Part shown: in pieces, positions 32,973 through 42,502 of the stretch
How positions within the stretch are numbered: the first letter of the stretch is position 1
How the letters are laid out: the number at the start of each line of letters is the position of its first letter
NCBI GenBank assembly: GCA_020635795.1
Contig: JACJZD010000001.1
Location: 124,001-188,000, forward strand
Origin: Flavobacteriales bacterium
Lineage (GTDB): Bacteria; Bacteroidota; Bacteroidia; Flavobacteriales_E; Vicingaceae
Reading direction: 5' to 3'
DNA: 64,000 bases
Position numbers and translations under genes: made by a program
The notes under the pieces: model-generated
Told to the model about the DNA's origin: nothing
Seen by the model: the letters and a program-made list of their open reading frames with translations, nothing else
Database searches by the model: none

Positions 32973-34256
32973 ATGGAAACCACATCATCAGAAATAGTAG
33001 TAGGTTTAGATATTGGAACAACCAAAATTGTTGCCATTGTTGGTCGTAAAAACGAACATGGTAAGTTAGAAATTCTTGGAATGGGAAAATCAGAATCTAT
33101 TGGCGTTTCAAGAGGAATGGTTTCAAATATCGATAAAACCGTTCAGTCCATAAAACTGGCGGTAGAAGATGCTGAAGCAAAATCGGGTGTTGAAATAAAA
33201 GTAGTAAATGTTGGTATTGCTGGTCAGCACATTAAAAGTTTACAACATAGAGGGATAAGAGTAAGAAGTTCAGTAGAGGATGAAATTAGTCAAAATGACA
33301 TTAATTTGTTGATTGACGATATGTATAAATTGGTAATGTTACCAGGTGACGAAATTATCCATGTATTGCCTCAAGAATATATTATCGACAACGAACAAGG
33401 AATAAAAGACCCAATTGGTATGGCTGGAGTTCGTTTAGAAGCAAACTTCCATATTATTACAGGTCAAGTAGCTGCCGCAAAAAACATCTATAAATGTGTA
33501 AATAAAGCTGGTTTAGATGTAAATGAATTGATTCTTGAACCACTAGCGTCATCAGAAGCAGTATTAAGTATTGAAGAAAAAGAAGCAGGCGTTGCTTTGG
33601 TAGATATAGGTGGTGGAACTACTGATATTGCAATTTTTCAAGATGGCATAATCAGACATACAGCAGTAATTCCTTTTGGTGGAAATGTTATTACTGAAGA
33701 TATTAAAGAAGGTTGTGGAATAATAAAAAACCAAGCAGAATTGTTAAAAGTGAAGTTTGGTTCTGCATTAGCTAGCGAAAGTCAAGACAATGAAATAGTG
33801 TCTATTCCAGGTTTAAGAGGTAGAGCTGCTAAAGAAATTTCATTAAAAAACCTTGCAAATATTATTCAGGCAAGAATGGAGGAAATAATAGAACACATCT
33901 ATTATGAGATAAAAAATTCGGGTTACGAAAACAAATTGATTTGTGGAATTGTTGTAACTGGTGGAGGTTCGCAATTAAAGCACATTACTCAACTTATTGA
34001 GTATGTAACCGGGATGGACACAAGAATTGGTTATCCAAACGAACACCTTGCAAAAGGAAATACAGAAAACATGACGAGCCCAATTTTTGCCACAGGAGTT
34101 GGATTAGTATTAAAAGGATTTGCTACGTTAGAACAAAACAAACCTGTTTCAACAAATAGTGGAGAAGTTGTTAGTCATTCAAAGAAAAACAAAGGAGGAT
34201 TTTTTGATAAAATCTTTAACGCAGGACACAAGTTTTTTGAAGACGGAGAAAATTAA
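32973..34256 (+). CDS. ftsA: Cell division protein FtsA
   Basis: FtsA is the actin-like ATPase that tethers FtsZ to the membrane. The 427-residue protein begins the ATPase fold with GLDIGTTKIVAIVG, has the second phosphate-binding motif ALVDIGGGTTDIAIF and the adenosine motif VVTGGGSQLKHI. A C-terminal amphipathic helix (KGGFFDKIFNAGHKFFED) is the expected membrane-targeting sequence. It starts one base after ftsQ and is followed by ftsZ after 44 bases. Confidence 0.96.
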   Translation: METTSSEIVVGLDIGTTKIVAIVGRKNEHGKLEILGMGKSESIGVSRGMVSNIDKTVQSIKLAVEDAEAKSGVEIKVVNVGIAGQHIKSLQHRGIRVRSSVEDEISQNDINLLIDDMYKLVMLPGDEIIHVLPQEYIIDNEQGIKDPIGMAGVRLEANFHIITGQVAAAKNIYKCVNKAGLDVNELILEPLASSEAVLSIEEKEAGVALVDIGGGTTDIAIFQDGIIRHTAVIPFGGNVITEDIKEGCGIIKNQAELLKVKFGSALASESQDNEIVSIPGLRGRAAKEISLKNLANIIQARMEEIIEHIYYEIKNSGYENKLICGIVVTGGGSQLKHITQLIEYVTGMDTRIGYPNEHLAKGNTENMTSPIFATGVGLVLKGFATLEQNKPVSTNSGEVVSHSKKNKGGFFDKIFNAGHKFFEDGEN

Positions 34257-34300
34257 AAATTTAATAAGAATAAAAGTATAAATATATAAATACCCAGACT

Positions 34301-36103
34301 ATGAAATTCGATTTGCCAAAAGATCAATCATCAATTATTAAAGTTATTGGAGTTGGTGGCGGTGGAAGCAATGCAGTAAACCACATGTATAACCAAGGTA
34401 TTACAGGTGTTGATTTTGTTATTTGTAACACCGATGCTCAAGCTTTAACCTTAAGTCCAATTCCTAATAAAATTCAGTTGGGAACCACGCTAACAGAGGG
34501 TCTTGGTGCTGGAGCTAATCCTGAAGTTGGTAAAAATGCAGCTATCGAAGACATCGAAAATATTAAATCTATCCTTCAAAACAATACCAAAATGGTATTT
34601 ATTACTGCGGGTATGGGAGGAGGTACTGGTACTGGTGCTGCTCCTGTAATTGCGGAAGTAGCTAGAGAATTAGGTATTTTAACTGTGGGTATAGTTACCA
34701 TTCCTTTTTCATTTGAAGGTAGAAGAAGAAAACAACAAGCTGATGAAGGTTTAGAGGCTTTAAGAAATCATGTAGATACCTTGCTTATTATTAATAACGA
34801 TAAATTGAGAATGATTCATGGTAACCTTAAAATGGGCGAATGTTTCTCAAAAGCAGACGATATTTTAACAACTGCTGCTAAAGGTATTGCTGAGATTATT
34901 ACTGTAGCTGGATATATTAACGTGGATTTTGAAGATGTTAAAACGGTAATGAAAGATGGTGGAACAGCTATTATGGGGTCTGCTTCTGCCGAAGGTGAAA
35001 ATAGAGCAATTCAGGCAGTTACAAAAGCATTAGAATCTCCATTGTTAAACGATAACGAAATTAAAGGAGCAAACTTCATCTTATTAAATGTTACTTCTGG
35101 TGAAGATGAAATTACTATGGATGAAATTGACGAGATAACTGATTACATCCAAAAACAAGCAGGATATACTGCCGAATTAATTTGGGGGAATGGTACTGAC
35201 GAGTCTTTGGGAAATAAAGTTTCTGTAACGGTAATAGCAACTGGTTTTGGTTCAAACGAAAATTCATCAATGGAATTTGGTGTTAAACCAGAAAAAATTG
35301 TTCACGATTTAGAAAATACTGCAGCAGTGGTTCAGTCGATTATCGAAAATAATGTTGAAGAGAACGAAGAAGTTGAAGAACCATTTTTGAAAACTACTAC
35401 AACCCAACCAAGCTTTGAATTTGATAATAACGATGAAGTGGAAGCTGAAGTTGAGCAAGAAGAATTTTCAGAACCTGAAAAAATTGTTTTTAACTTAGAA
35501 GATGAAACTGAAGAAGAAATTGATGAAATAGTTGCAGAAGAAGAGTTGGACGTTGAAAATGAAGAAGTAGCTGATTTTACTTTTGAATTAAACGAATCTA
35601 TCGAAATTGAAGAAGAGGAAGAAGAATTTTCAATGGAAATGGATGATTTAGACGATAACGATAATGAAAGCCCTTTTTTAATGTCATCGGATGAAGAAAA
35701 AGAAGATAAAAAAGAAACGATTATCTGGAATTTGAACGATGTAATTAACGAAGAAGCTTCAAATATTGATGAAGAAGTAAATCACGATGTTGCAGCTGAA
35801 TCAGCTGAAGAAATAACTAGTTCTACGGAGCCAGTTTATACTAAAAGAATTCCTGAAGAAGAGCAAAAAAGATTGTCAGCTGAAAGAATTCGAAGAATTA
35901 AAGAATTGGGTGGTAGAATGAAAACGCCATCTGGAATTAGCGAGTTGGAAAAAGAACCAGCATATAAAAGACGTCAAATTTCTTTAGATTCAATTCCTCA
36001 TTCATCAGAAAACACCATGTCTAGATTTACTTTAGGTGAAGATGAAGATGGTAGTCCAAAGTTAAAAGACGACAATTCGTTTTTACACGATAATGTAGAT
36101 TGA
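34301..36103 (+). CDS. ftsZ: Cell division protein FtsZ with long acidic linker
   Basis: FtsZ is the tubulin-like GTPase that forms the Z ring. The GTPase core occupies residues 1 to about 325, with GVGGGGSNAVNHM, the tubulin signature GGGTGTGAAPVIA near residue 105, and NNDKL. Residues about 345-530 form a strongly acidic, low-complexity linker rich in Glu and Asp, followed by a basic stretch (EEEQKRLSAERIRRIKELGG) and a conserved-looking tail (NSFLHDNVD). The 600-residue length is typical of Bacteroidota, much longer than the 383 residues in E. coli. Linker length suggests a spacer between filament and membrane anchors. Confidence 0.96.
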   Translation: MKFDLPKDQSSIIKVIGVGGGGSNAVNHMYNQGITGVDFVICNTDAQALTLSPIPNKIQLGTTLTEGLGAGANPEVGKNAAIEDIENIKSILQNNTKMVFITAGMGGGTGTGAAPVIAEVARELGILTVGIVTIPFSFEGRRRKQQADEGLEALRNHVDTLLIINNDKLRMIHGNLKMGECFSKADDILTTAAKGIAEIITVAGYINVDFEDVKTVMKDGGTAIMGSASAEGENRAIQAVTKALESPLLNDNEIKGANFILLNVTSGEDEITMDEIDEITDYIQKQAGYTAELIWGNGTDESLGNKVSVTVIATGFGSNENSSMEFGVKPEKIVHDLENTAAVVQSIIENNVEENEEVEEPFLKTTTTQPSFEFDNNDEVEAEVEQEEFSEPEKIVFNLEDETEEEIDEIVAEEELDVENEEVADFTFELNESIEIEEEEEEFSMEMDDLDDNDNESPFLMSSDEEKEDKKETIIWNLNDVINEEASNIDEEVNHDVAAESAEEITSSTEPVYTKRIPEEEQKRLSAERIRRIKELGGRMKTPSGISELEKEPAYKRRQISLDSIPHSSENTMSRFTLGEDEDGSPKLKDDNSFLHDNVD

Positions 36104-36120
36104 AAAATAAGTTTATAGCT

Positions 36121-36153
36121 TATGAGTTTAGAAGTTTAAGTGATAAACTCATA
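36121..36153 (+). promoter_or_regulatory. Hairpin between ftsZ and yqeY
   Basis: TATGAGTTTA at 36121-36130 pairs perfectly with TAAACTCATA at 36144-36153 around a 13-base loop. There is no T tract after it, so mRNA processing or partial attenuation is likelier than full termination. Confidence 0.4.
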
Positions 36154-36178
36154 AACTTTAAACACCTAAACTAAAAAA

Positions 36179-36628
36179 ATGAACTTAACAGAACAAATTA
36201 ATAACGACATAAAAACAGCTATGCTAGCAAAAGATGCTGCAAAGTTAGCCGCATTAAGAGCAGTTAAATCTGAATTGTTATTGGAAGCGTCAAAAGGTGG
36301 TAATTCCGAAATATCTGAGGAAACAGGTCAGAAATTAGTGCAAAAACTTGTAAAACAACGTAAAGACGCTTTAGAAATTTATTTAGAGCAAAAACGACAA
36401 GATTTAGCAGATGTAGAGCAATTTCAAATAGATGTTTTATCAAACTATTTACCTAAACAAATGGATGAGGCAGAGGTTAGAAAAGTTATACAAGAGGTAA
36501 TTGCTCAAACAGGAGCATCTTCTGCAGCTGACATGGGTAAGGTTATGGGCGCATCTATGGGGAAATTAAGCGGAAAGGCTGATGGAAAATTGATTTCTGC
36601 CATAGTAAAAGAAGAGTTGTCGAAATAA
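36179..36628 (+). CDS. GatB/YqeY domain-containing protein
   Basis: This 149-residue protein is of the YqeY family, related to the tail domain of the GatB subunit of tRNA-dependent amidotransferase. Its function is not established. It shows the family segments LTEQINNDIKTAMLAKDAAKL, LRAVKSELLLEASKGG and GASSAADMGKVMGASMGKLSGKADGKLIS (positions about 110-140). It is the last gene of the dcw transcript in this window, followed by a bidirectional terminator. yqeY after ftsZ is common in Bacteroidota. Confidence 0.92.
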   Translation: MNLTEQINNDIKTAMLAKDAAKLAALRAVKSELLLEASKGGNSEISEETGQKLVQKLVKQRKDALEIYLEQKRQDLADVEQFQIDVLSNYLPKQMDEAEVRKVIQEVIAQTGASSAADMGKVMGASMGKLSGKADGKLISAIVKEELSK

Positions 36629-36647
36629 TTTCGAATTAGATACAAAT

Positions 36648-36680
36648 AAAAAAAGCCAGCTATAAGCTGGCTTTTTTTTT
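36648..36680. terminator. Bidirectional rho-independent terminator
   Basis: AAGCCAGCT at 36653-36661 pairs with AGCTGGCTT at 36665-36673 around ATA, with an A run before and a T run after. It ends the dcw cluster on the plus strand and cspA on the minus strand. Confidence 0.92.
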
Positions 36681-36693
36681 AATCTTAAAAAGA

Positions 36694-36885
36694 TTAAGCT
36701 TTCTTTACATCAACTGCATTTAAGCCTTTTCTTCCTTCTTTAACATCGTAAGTCACTTCGTCGTTATCCTGAACTTGATCAATTAATCCACTTACGTGAA
36801 CAAAATATTCTTCTCCAGTTTCGTTATCTTTAATAAATCCAAAACCCTTTGTTGTGTTAAAAAATTTTACTGTACCAGTTTTCAT
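36694..36885 (-). CDS. Cold-shock protein (CspA family)
   Basis: This 63-residue cold-shock-domain protein is a single-stranded nucleic-acid binder and RNA chaperone. RNP1 (KGFGFIKD) and RNP2 (YFVHVSGL) are intact, and the short C-terminus RKGLNAVDVKKA is typical for Bacteroidota. It is transcribed alone from its own promoter and ends at the shared terminator. Confidence 0.95.
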   Translation of the reverse strand: MKTGTVKFFNTTKGFGFIKDNETGEEYFVHVSGLIDQVQDNDEVTYDVKEGRKGLNAVDVKKA

Positions 36886-36907
36886 AATTATGTTTAAAAA
36901 ATTTTAA

Positions 36908-36915
36908 CGAAAGTA
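36908..36915 (-). promoter_or_regulatory. Putative csp promoter -7 box
   Basis: The minus strand reads TACTTTCG, one mismatch from TAnnTTTG, with a TTG at 36937-36939 about 21 bases upstream as a possible -33 box. The leader would be only about 15 bases. Confidence 0.4.
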
Positions 36916-36972
36916 CAGAAAAAAATTATTAAAAAGCAATTTGGGGTAAAAAAGTCTTATTTAAAGAGTATT

Positions 36973-37383
36973 TTAACAATATTCGTTAAATGCAGAAGCT
37001 AAGTTTTCTGCTATCATTTCTGCAGGTCTACCCTCAATATGGTGTCTTTCGATAAAATGAACCAATTTTCCATTTTTAAACAAGGCCATACTTGGAGATG
37101 AAGGTGGATAAGGTAGTGTATATTTTCTTGCTTGAGCAACGGCCTCAGGGTCAACCCCTGCAAAAACAGTTACAATTTTGTTTGGTTTTTTATCATTGGT
37201 AATTGCTATTCTAGCAGCTGGACGAGCATTAGCCGCTGCACAACCACAAACTGAATTTATTACCACGAAAGTTGTGCCTTCGCTATTAATTGCATTGTCA
37301 ACTTGCGTCGCTGTGGTTAACTCTTCAAAACCTGCTGAAGTTAACTCTGTTTTCATTGGTGCTACTAATTCTGGTGGATACAT
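36973..37383 (-). CDS. Bacilliredoxin BrxA/BrxB family protein (YphP/YqiW-like)
   Basis: This thioredoxin-fold protein removes low-molecular-weight thiols from proteins in Bacillus. The 136-residue protein shows the atypical CGC active site in VVINSVCGCAAANARPA and the family start MYPPELVAPMKTELTSAGF. Bacteroidota homologues are common, though the thiol substrate in this phylum is not something the sequence reveals. It is transcribed alone and diverges from the giant surface-protein gene. Confidence 0.93.
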   Translation of the reverse strand: MYPPELVAPMKTELTSAGFEELTTATQVDNAINSEGTTFVVINSVCGCAAANARPAARIAITNDKKPNKIVTVFAGVDPEAVAQARKYTLPYPPSSPSMALFKNGKLVHFIERHHIEGRPAEMIAENLASAFNEYC

Positions 37384-37420
37384 ATCTTTTGTTTTTTATA
37401 ACTACTTATTTAGATTGACT

Positions 37421-37428
37421 CAAAATTA
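37421..37428 (-). promoter_or_regulatory. Putative bacilliredoxin promoter -7 box
   Basis: The minus strand reads TAATTTTG, an exact TAnnTTTG match, 37 bases before the ATG. Confidence 0.4.
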
Positions 37429-37494
37429 CATAATCTAACCCATTATTTAAGTAATTGTATGTTTAAAATTATATTAATAAGGCAACCTTTTGTT

Positions 37495-37502
37495 TATATT
37501 TA
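37495..37502 (+). promoter_or_regulatory. Putative promoter -7 box of the 1639-residue surface protein
   Basis: TATATTTA, one mismatch from TAnnTTTG, 34 bases before the ATG. The same TATATTTAC string precedes mraZ and the lipoprotein gene at 45342. Confidence 0.4.
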
Positions 37503-37536
37503 CGACTATTAAATAGGTTATAAACATCATCTTTCT

Positions 37537-40500
37537 ATGAATAAGCTTTTAAGTTTCGTAATAGTGTTTTTTACAATTCATTTGAGTGGGTTTGGACAAG
37601 GTGCAACTTGTGGTGCTGCAGATCCTTTCTGTACAGGTAACACATATACTTTTCCTAATAATACTGGAGTTGGTAGTGCTGGAGGTGGAAATAATTATGA
37701 TTGTCTTTCTACAACACCCAATCCTGCTTGGTACTATATGGAGGTGGCTACATCTGGAAATATTAATATTGGAATATCTCAAACAACAAATACAGGTGCA
37801 CCAATAGATGTGGATTTTATTTTATATGGACCTTATGATGACTTAACACAAGCTTTGAGTTATTGTGGTAATCACGGAAATGCTTCAACTGCGGCAGATC
37901 CAAATCAAGTTGTTGATTGTAGTTATGATCCTTCTCCAACAGAAACAGCTGTTATTCCAAATGCTCAAGCTGGTGATGTTTATATAATGTTATTGACGAA
38001 TTATGCGAATCAAGCTGGTACAATCCAGTTTTCTCAAACAGGAGGTACTGGTGCTACAGATTGTTCTATCGTTAATCCTTGTTCTATCTCTGCTTTAACC
38101 GCCACTCCAGGAGCTTGTGTTCCAGCATCCAACACTTATACTGTTTCTGGTTCTATAACTTTTAATGATGCACCCACTACAGGGACATTAACTGTTACAG
38201 ATTGTCATGGAAATAGCCAAGTGTTTAATGCACCTTTTACTAGCCCAAGAGCATACAGTATATCGGGAATAACTTCTAATGGTATTGCTTGTAATGTTAC
38301 AGCGGTATTTTCTGCTGATCCTGGTTGTACTCGAACTACTAACTATACATCTCCTTCCTCGTGTGTGCCTGTTTGTAATCTATCCGCACTAACAGCAGTT
38401 CCTGGAGCCTGTGTGCCAGCTACGAATACATATACACTAACGGGAAATATCACTTTTGCAAATGCTCCATCGAGTGGTACATTAACGGTTACGAGTAGTT
38501 GTGGAGGTTCACAAACATTTAATGCCCCGTTTACAAGTCCACAGGCCTATAGCTTAGCAGGATTAACATCAAATGGTTCAGCATGTAGCGTTACAGCAGT
38601 ATTTTCAGCCGATGCAATATGTACCCGAACAACGAACTATACGGCTCCTGCATCATGTACACCATCATGTTCAATATCCTCACTAACAGCAGTACCAGGA
38701 GCATGTGTACCAGCCACAGATACGTATACATTAACGGGAGTTATTACCTTTTCAAATGCACCAGCATCAGGAACGTTAACGGTAACAGACTGTCATGGAG
38801 GCACACAAGTGTTTAATGCACCGTTTACAAGTCCACAAGCCTATAGTATAGCGGGTATTGCTTCAGACGGAGCAGCCTGTAATGTAGTCGCAGTATTTTC
38901 AGCAAATGCAGCATGTACCCGAACAACAAACTATACCTCACCATCATCATGTGTTGTGCCATGTACCTTTACAGGTATAGTAGATACAGTAGGGTTATGC
39001 GATGGAGTAACGAATGATTTTCCTCGATATGGAACAGTAACCTTTAACAATGCACCGTCTACAGGATTATTATTATTTACCGATTGCAAAGGAAACACAG
39101 ATACGCTTTTTCCACCATTTACCTCACCAGCCAGTTATTATTTAGAAGCGAACTCAGATGGAACAGTAGGATGTGATATTACGGCGGTATTTACAGCAGA
39201 TCCAACATGTACAATAAATATAGCGAATGACTACCCAGTAGCTTGTGGATGCCCTGCTGATGCAGGAACAACGATTGCGGGAGTATTTGGAGATGGATTA
39301 ATGAATTATGTGTTGTGTTATAATGACACCATTATTATAGCCTCCAATGGAGATGAAATAGACCCCTTAGATGTAGGGCCGCTAGGACCAGGAATCACCT
39401 ATAACCCAGGAATTACCTTTGGGATATATACTTGCCCACCAACACCAAACACATCACCAGACTTAGACCCTTGTTATACAGGATTTGTAACAGGAACGAT
39501 ATCAAACTTTGGAGATTTAAATGATGGAGGATTAATAGCCTTTATGAATGGTCAAGGATTTACCTTTACAAATAATACAGTATACTTTGCTCCAATTACC
39601 TTGTACAACCAAGATAGTTTGATTTACAATACAGGTTGTGTAGATGTTGGTCCAGCGACAGCTGTAGTATACTTACCAGAAATTATTACCAGTAATCCAA
39701 CAGAAGACTGCCCAACAGGAACCTTTACGATAACAATAAACGGAGGCTACCCAGCATTATTAGGAGGGAACTTTACCGCCACAAACTTACTACCAGCAAC
39801 AGCAAGTTTTGTGAATACTACTACAACCAATGGAGGAACAATACAGATAGATGGATTACAAGATGGCGACATGTATAGTTTTGATGTAGCCGATACCAAT
39901 GGATGTCCAATAACAGTATCAGGAGGGCCATTTGTAGGCTTACCAACTGCCAATGCTGGAGCAAACGATACGAGCTGTACCCTAACATACACCTTAAATG
40001 CTGTGCCAAGTATAGGAACAGGAGCATGGACAGGGCCAGCGAATGTAAGTTTTGTGCCGGCTAATTCAGCAACAGCAACAGCAACAAGTACAACGGCAGG
40101 AACCTTTGATTTGTATTGGACAGAGACCAATGGAGTAGGATGCTCAACAACAGATACCGTAAAAATTACTTTTTTAAACCCAATTACGACAGTTGTGGTA
40201 GCCGATTGTCAAGACAGTTCAATAACAGTGACAATATCAAATGGATTGCCAGAACAAGATGGAACAAATTATACGGTATCAAACTTATTACCTGCTACAG
40301 CTAATTTTACAACATCAACAGTAACACACGCTGGCGATGTTGTAGTACAAGGATTACAAGATGGCGATATGTATAGTTTTGATATTGCTGATAACTTTGG
40401 ATGTGCAACATCAATTGCGGGAGGGCCATTTGTAGGCTTACCAAATGCCAATGCGGGACAAAACGATACAAGCTGTACGTTAACATACACCATGAATGCT

Positions 40501-42456
40501 GTACCAAGTATAGGAACAGGAGCATGGACAGGACCTGCGAATGTAAGTTTTACACCAAATGCCAACGACCCTAATGCTGTAGCAACAAGTACAACAGCAG
40601 GAACATACACACTTACATGGACAGAAGATAATACTTTAGGATGTACAGATGCAGCAACCGTAAACATCACGTTTACCCAAATGAGCATCCCCAATGTATT
40701 AACCCATGTAAATTGCAATGGAGGAACAAATGGACAAGTAGTGGTTGCACCACAAGGAGGAATTGCACCTTACACATACAGTTGGACAACATCAACAAAC
40801 GCTACACCAGTAGAGAATAACCTGCCAGCAGGAAGTACAACAGTAACCGTTACAGATGCAAAGGGATGTACACTAGACTCAACCTTTACCTTAACTGAGC
40901 CAGCAGCATTTGGTGTAAGCATATCAAATGTAACACCAGTGTTATGTCAAGGAGGTTCAAACGGGTCAGCAACAGCAACAGTAAATGATGTAACGAACAC
41001 CTATACTTATAGTTGGAATACAGTACCCGTTCAAAATACAGCAACAGTAAGCAATTTTACAGCAGGCACATATATAGTTACAGCAACACAATCACCAAGC
41101 GGATGTACAGATACAGCGTCAGTCATAATAACCGAGCCAACACGAGTAACCATAAGCAGTGTAAGTCCAAATGTTACGATATGTGCAGGACAAACAACCA
41201 ACATCACATCCACAGCCACAGGTGGTTCTGGAGCAGGATATGTATACACATGGAACAATGGATTGGGAGTAGGACAAAATCATACAGTGAGTCTATTACC
41301 AAACACGACCACGAATTATGAAGTAACAGCAGTAGATGCCAATGGCTGTCCATCAGATACAGGACGAGTAACGGTGATAGTACACCCATCATTAAGTGTA
41401 ATAGCATCCACTACGAAGGATACTGTTTGTCCAGGAGTAAGCACAACCCTAAATGCACTAGCAAGCTTTGGTAATGGAGGACCATACACCTATAGTTGGT
41501 CACCAACAACCAACATGACAGGGTCAAACACATCAAACCCAACAGTAACCCCAACAGGAGCTACTACCTATACAGTAACATTAAATGATGGCTGTTCACC
41601 ATCAGTAACAGACACAATAAGAATCTACCTGTATAACTTACCAAACCCACAAGCAAGTGCAGATACCTTGAGTTTATGTATAGAACCAAGAGAAGCGATA
41701 ACATTTTATAACTTAACCGATACCACAAATGGGATGTTAGATACCAATAGAGTGACATGGAATTTTGGAGATGGTACAACAGCAACACAGCCATGGGATA
41801 CGATACAACACACCTACAATCAAGTAGGAACATATACAGTAAGCATGACCGTATACAGTCAAGCGCCACGAGGAGGATGCTCAAAAACAAATGTGGTGGT
41901 GAATCAGATAGACATCAACGCATTGCCAGTAGCAGACTTTAGTTCAACACCCAACCCAACAAGCATGTTTGAAACAGAGGTTCAGTTTGCCGACCAAAGT
42001 GGAAGTGCTATAGATAATTATCATTGGGATTTTGGAGGACTAGATACAAGCAACTACCCCAATCCAATATATATATTTCCAGACGACACCAATGGCGTGT
42101 ACCCAGTAACCTTAACAGTAATAGACATGAATGGCTGTACAGATGACATTACAAAATTAGTAACGATAACAGCAGAATATGGAATTTATATACCCAATGC
42201 CTTTACCCCAGATTTTGACTTTAAAAACGATATGTTTGGGCCCACAGGATTTGGTATCTCACCAGAGGATTATCACTTTATGATATTTGATAGATGGGGA
42301 GAAAAGCTGTTTGATACAGATGTATTGTTTAAGCCATGGGATGGATTTTACAAAGGCACCAGAGTACAAGAGGGAGTGTATGTATGGAAACTCTTCTTTA
42401 AAGATTACAACAATAAAAAACACGAAAAAATAGGACATGTTACTATTATTCAGTAG
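37537..42456 (+). CDS. Giant repeat surface protein with SprB-like repeats, PKD domains and gliding-motility-associated C-terminal domain
   Basis: This 1639-residue secreted protein has a signal peptide (LLSFVIVFFTIHLSGFGQ) and an N-terminal region of about 160 residues. Four tandem 98-residue Cys-containing repeats follow: copies 1-3 at 38080-38961 are near-identical, and the fourth is diverged. A 166-residue unit is duplicated (GLQDGDMYSFD at 39853 and 40351). SprB-like repeats (VNCNGGTNGQVVVAPQGG, about 1057-1210), two PKD-type domains (about 1367-1545) and a gliding-associated C-terminal domain (YIPNAFTPDFDFKNDMFGP, FDRWGEKLFDTD, WDGFYKG) complete it. Such C-termini direct T9SS export and cell-surface attachment. 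An adhesin role is inference. Codon choice changes from T-ending to A-ending near 38.4 kb. Confidence 0.88.
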   Translation: MNKLLSFVIVFFTIHLSGFGQGATCGAADPFCTGNTYTFPNNTGVGSAGGGNNYDCLSTTPNPAWYYMEVATSGNINIGISQTTNTGAPIDVDFILYGPYDDLTQALSYCGNHGNASTAADPNQVVDCSYDPSPTETAVIPNAQAGDVYIMLLTNYANQAGTIQFSQTGGTGATDCSIVNPCSISALTATPGACVPASNTYTVSGSITFNDAPTTGTLTVTDCHGNSQVFNAPFTSPRAYSISGITSNGIACNVTAVFSADPGCTRTTNYTSPSSCVPVCNLSALTAVPGACVPATNTYTLTGNITFANAPSSGTLTVTSSCGGSQTFNAPFTSPQAYSLAGLTSNGSACSVTAVFSADAICTRTTNYTAPASCTPSCSISSLTAVPGACVPATDTYTLTGVITFSNAPASGTLTVTDCHGGTQVFNAPFTSPQAYSIAGIASDGAACNVVAVFSANAACTRTTNYTSPSSCVVPCTFTGIVDTVGLCDGVTNDFPRYGTVTFNNAPSTGLLLFTDCKGNTDTLFPPFTSPASYYLEANSDGTVGCDITAVFTADPTCTINIANDYPVACGCPADAGTTIAGVFGDGLMNYVLCYNDTIIIASNGDEIDPLDVGPLGPGITYNPGITFGIYTCPPTPNTSPDLDPCYTGFVTGTISNFGDLNDGGLIAFMNGQGFTFTNNTVYFAPITLYNQDSLIYNTGCVDVGPATAVVYLPEIITSNPTEDCPTGTFTITINGGYPALLGGNFTATNLLPATASFVNTTTTNGGTIQIDGLQDGDMYSFDVADTNGCPITVSGGPFVGLPTANAGANDTSCTLTYTLNAVPSIGTGAWTGPANVSFVPANSATATATSTTAGTFDLYWTETNGVGCSTTDTVKITFLNPITTVVVADCQDSSITVTISNGLPEQDGTNYTVSNLLPATANFTTSTVTHAGDVVVQGLQDGDMYSFDIADNFGCATSIAGGPFVGLPNANAGQNDTSCTLTYTMNAVPSIGTGAWTGPANVSFTPNANDPNAVATSTTAGTYTLTWTEDNTLGCTDAATVNITFTQMSIPNVLTHVNCNGGTNGQVVVAPQGGIAPYTYSWTTSTNATPVENNLPAGSTTVTVTDAKGCTLDSTFTLTEPAAFGVSISNVTPVLCQGGSNGSATATVNDVTNTYTYSWNTVPVQNTATVSNFTAGTYIVTATQSPSGCTDTASVIITEPTRVTISSVSPNVTICAGQTTNITSTATGGSGAGYVYTWNNGLGVGQNHTVSLLPNTTTNYEVTAVDANGCPSDTGRVTVIVHPSLSVIASTTKDTVCPGVSTTLNALASFGNGGPYTYSWSPTTNMTGSNTSNPTVTPTGATTYTVTLNDGCSPSVTDTIRIYLYNLPNPQASADTLSLCIEPREAITFYNLTDTTNGMLDTNRVTWNFGDGTTATQPWDTIQHTYNQVGTYTVSMTVYSQAPRGGCSKTNVVVNQIDINALPVADFSSTPNPTSMFETEVQFADQSGSAIDNYHWDFGGLDTSNYPNPIYIFPDDTNGVYPVTLTVIDMNGCTDDITKLVTITAEYGIYIPNAFTPDFDFKNDMFGPTGFGISPEDYHFMIFDRWGEKLFDTDVLFKPWDGFYKGTRVQEGVYVWKLFFKDYNNKKHEKIGHVTIIQ
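38080..39255 (+). repeat. Four tandem 294-bp (98-codon) coding repeats
   Basis: Units start at 38080, 38374, 38668 and 38962. The first three encode nearly the same segment (LTAVPGACVPA, TSPQAYS, CTRTTNYT); the fourth keeps only the frame of the fold. It lies wholly within the 1639-residue gene. Confidence 0.85.
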
Positions 42457-42469
42457 TTAAACATCAATA

Positions 42470-42502
42470 AAAAAGAGGCGGTTATTTTACCGCCTCTTTT
42501 TT
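42470..42502. terminator. Bidirectional rho-independent terminator overlapping the aroQ stop
   Basis: GAGGCGGT at 42475-42482 pairs with ACCGCCTC at 42489-42496, with A and T tracts outside. The aroQ stop codon (42482-42484) is inside the hairpin, so the two convergent genes share it. Confidence 0.9.

Noticed and set aside
38080..39255. CRISPR-like array because of regular spacing
   Set aside because: The units are 294-bp coding repeats inside one gene, with no short repeat-spacer structure and no cas genes.
39747..40718. Long antisense reading frames opposite the 1639-residue gene (39747-40130 and 40269-40718, among others)
   Set aside because: They mirror the internal duplication and the A-ending codon usage, which leaves few stops in other frames. 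They show no protein-like features.
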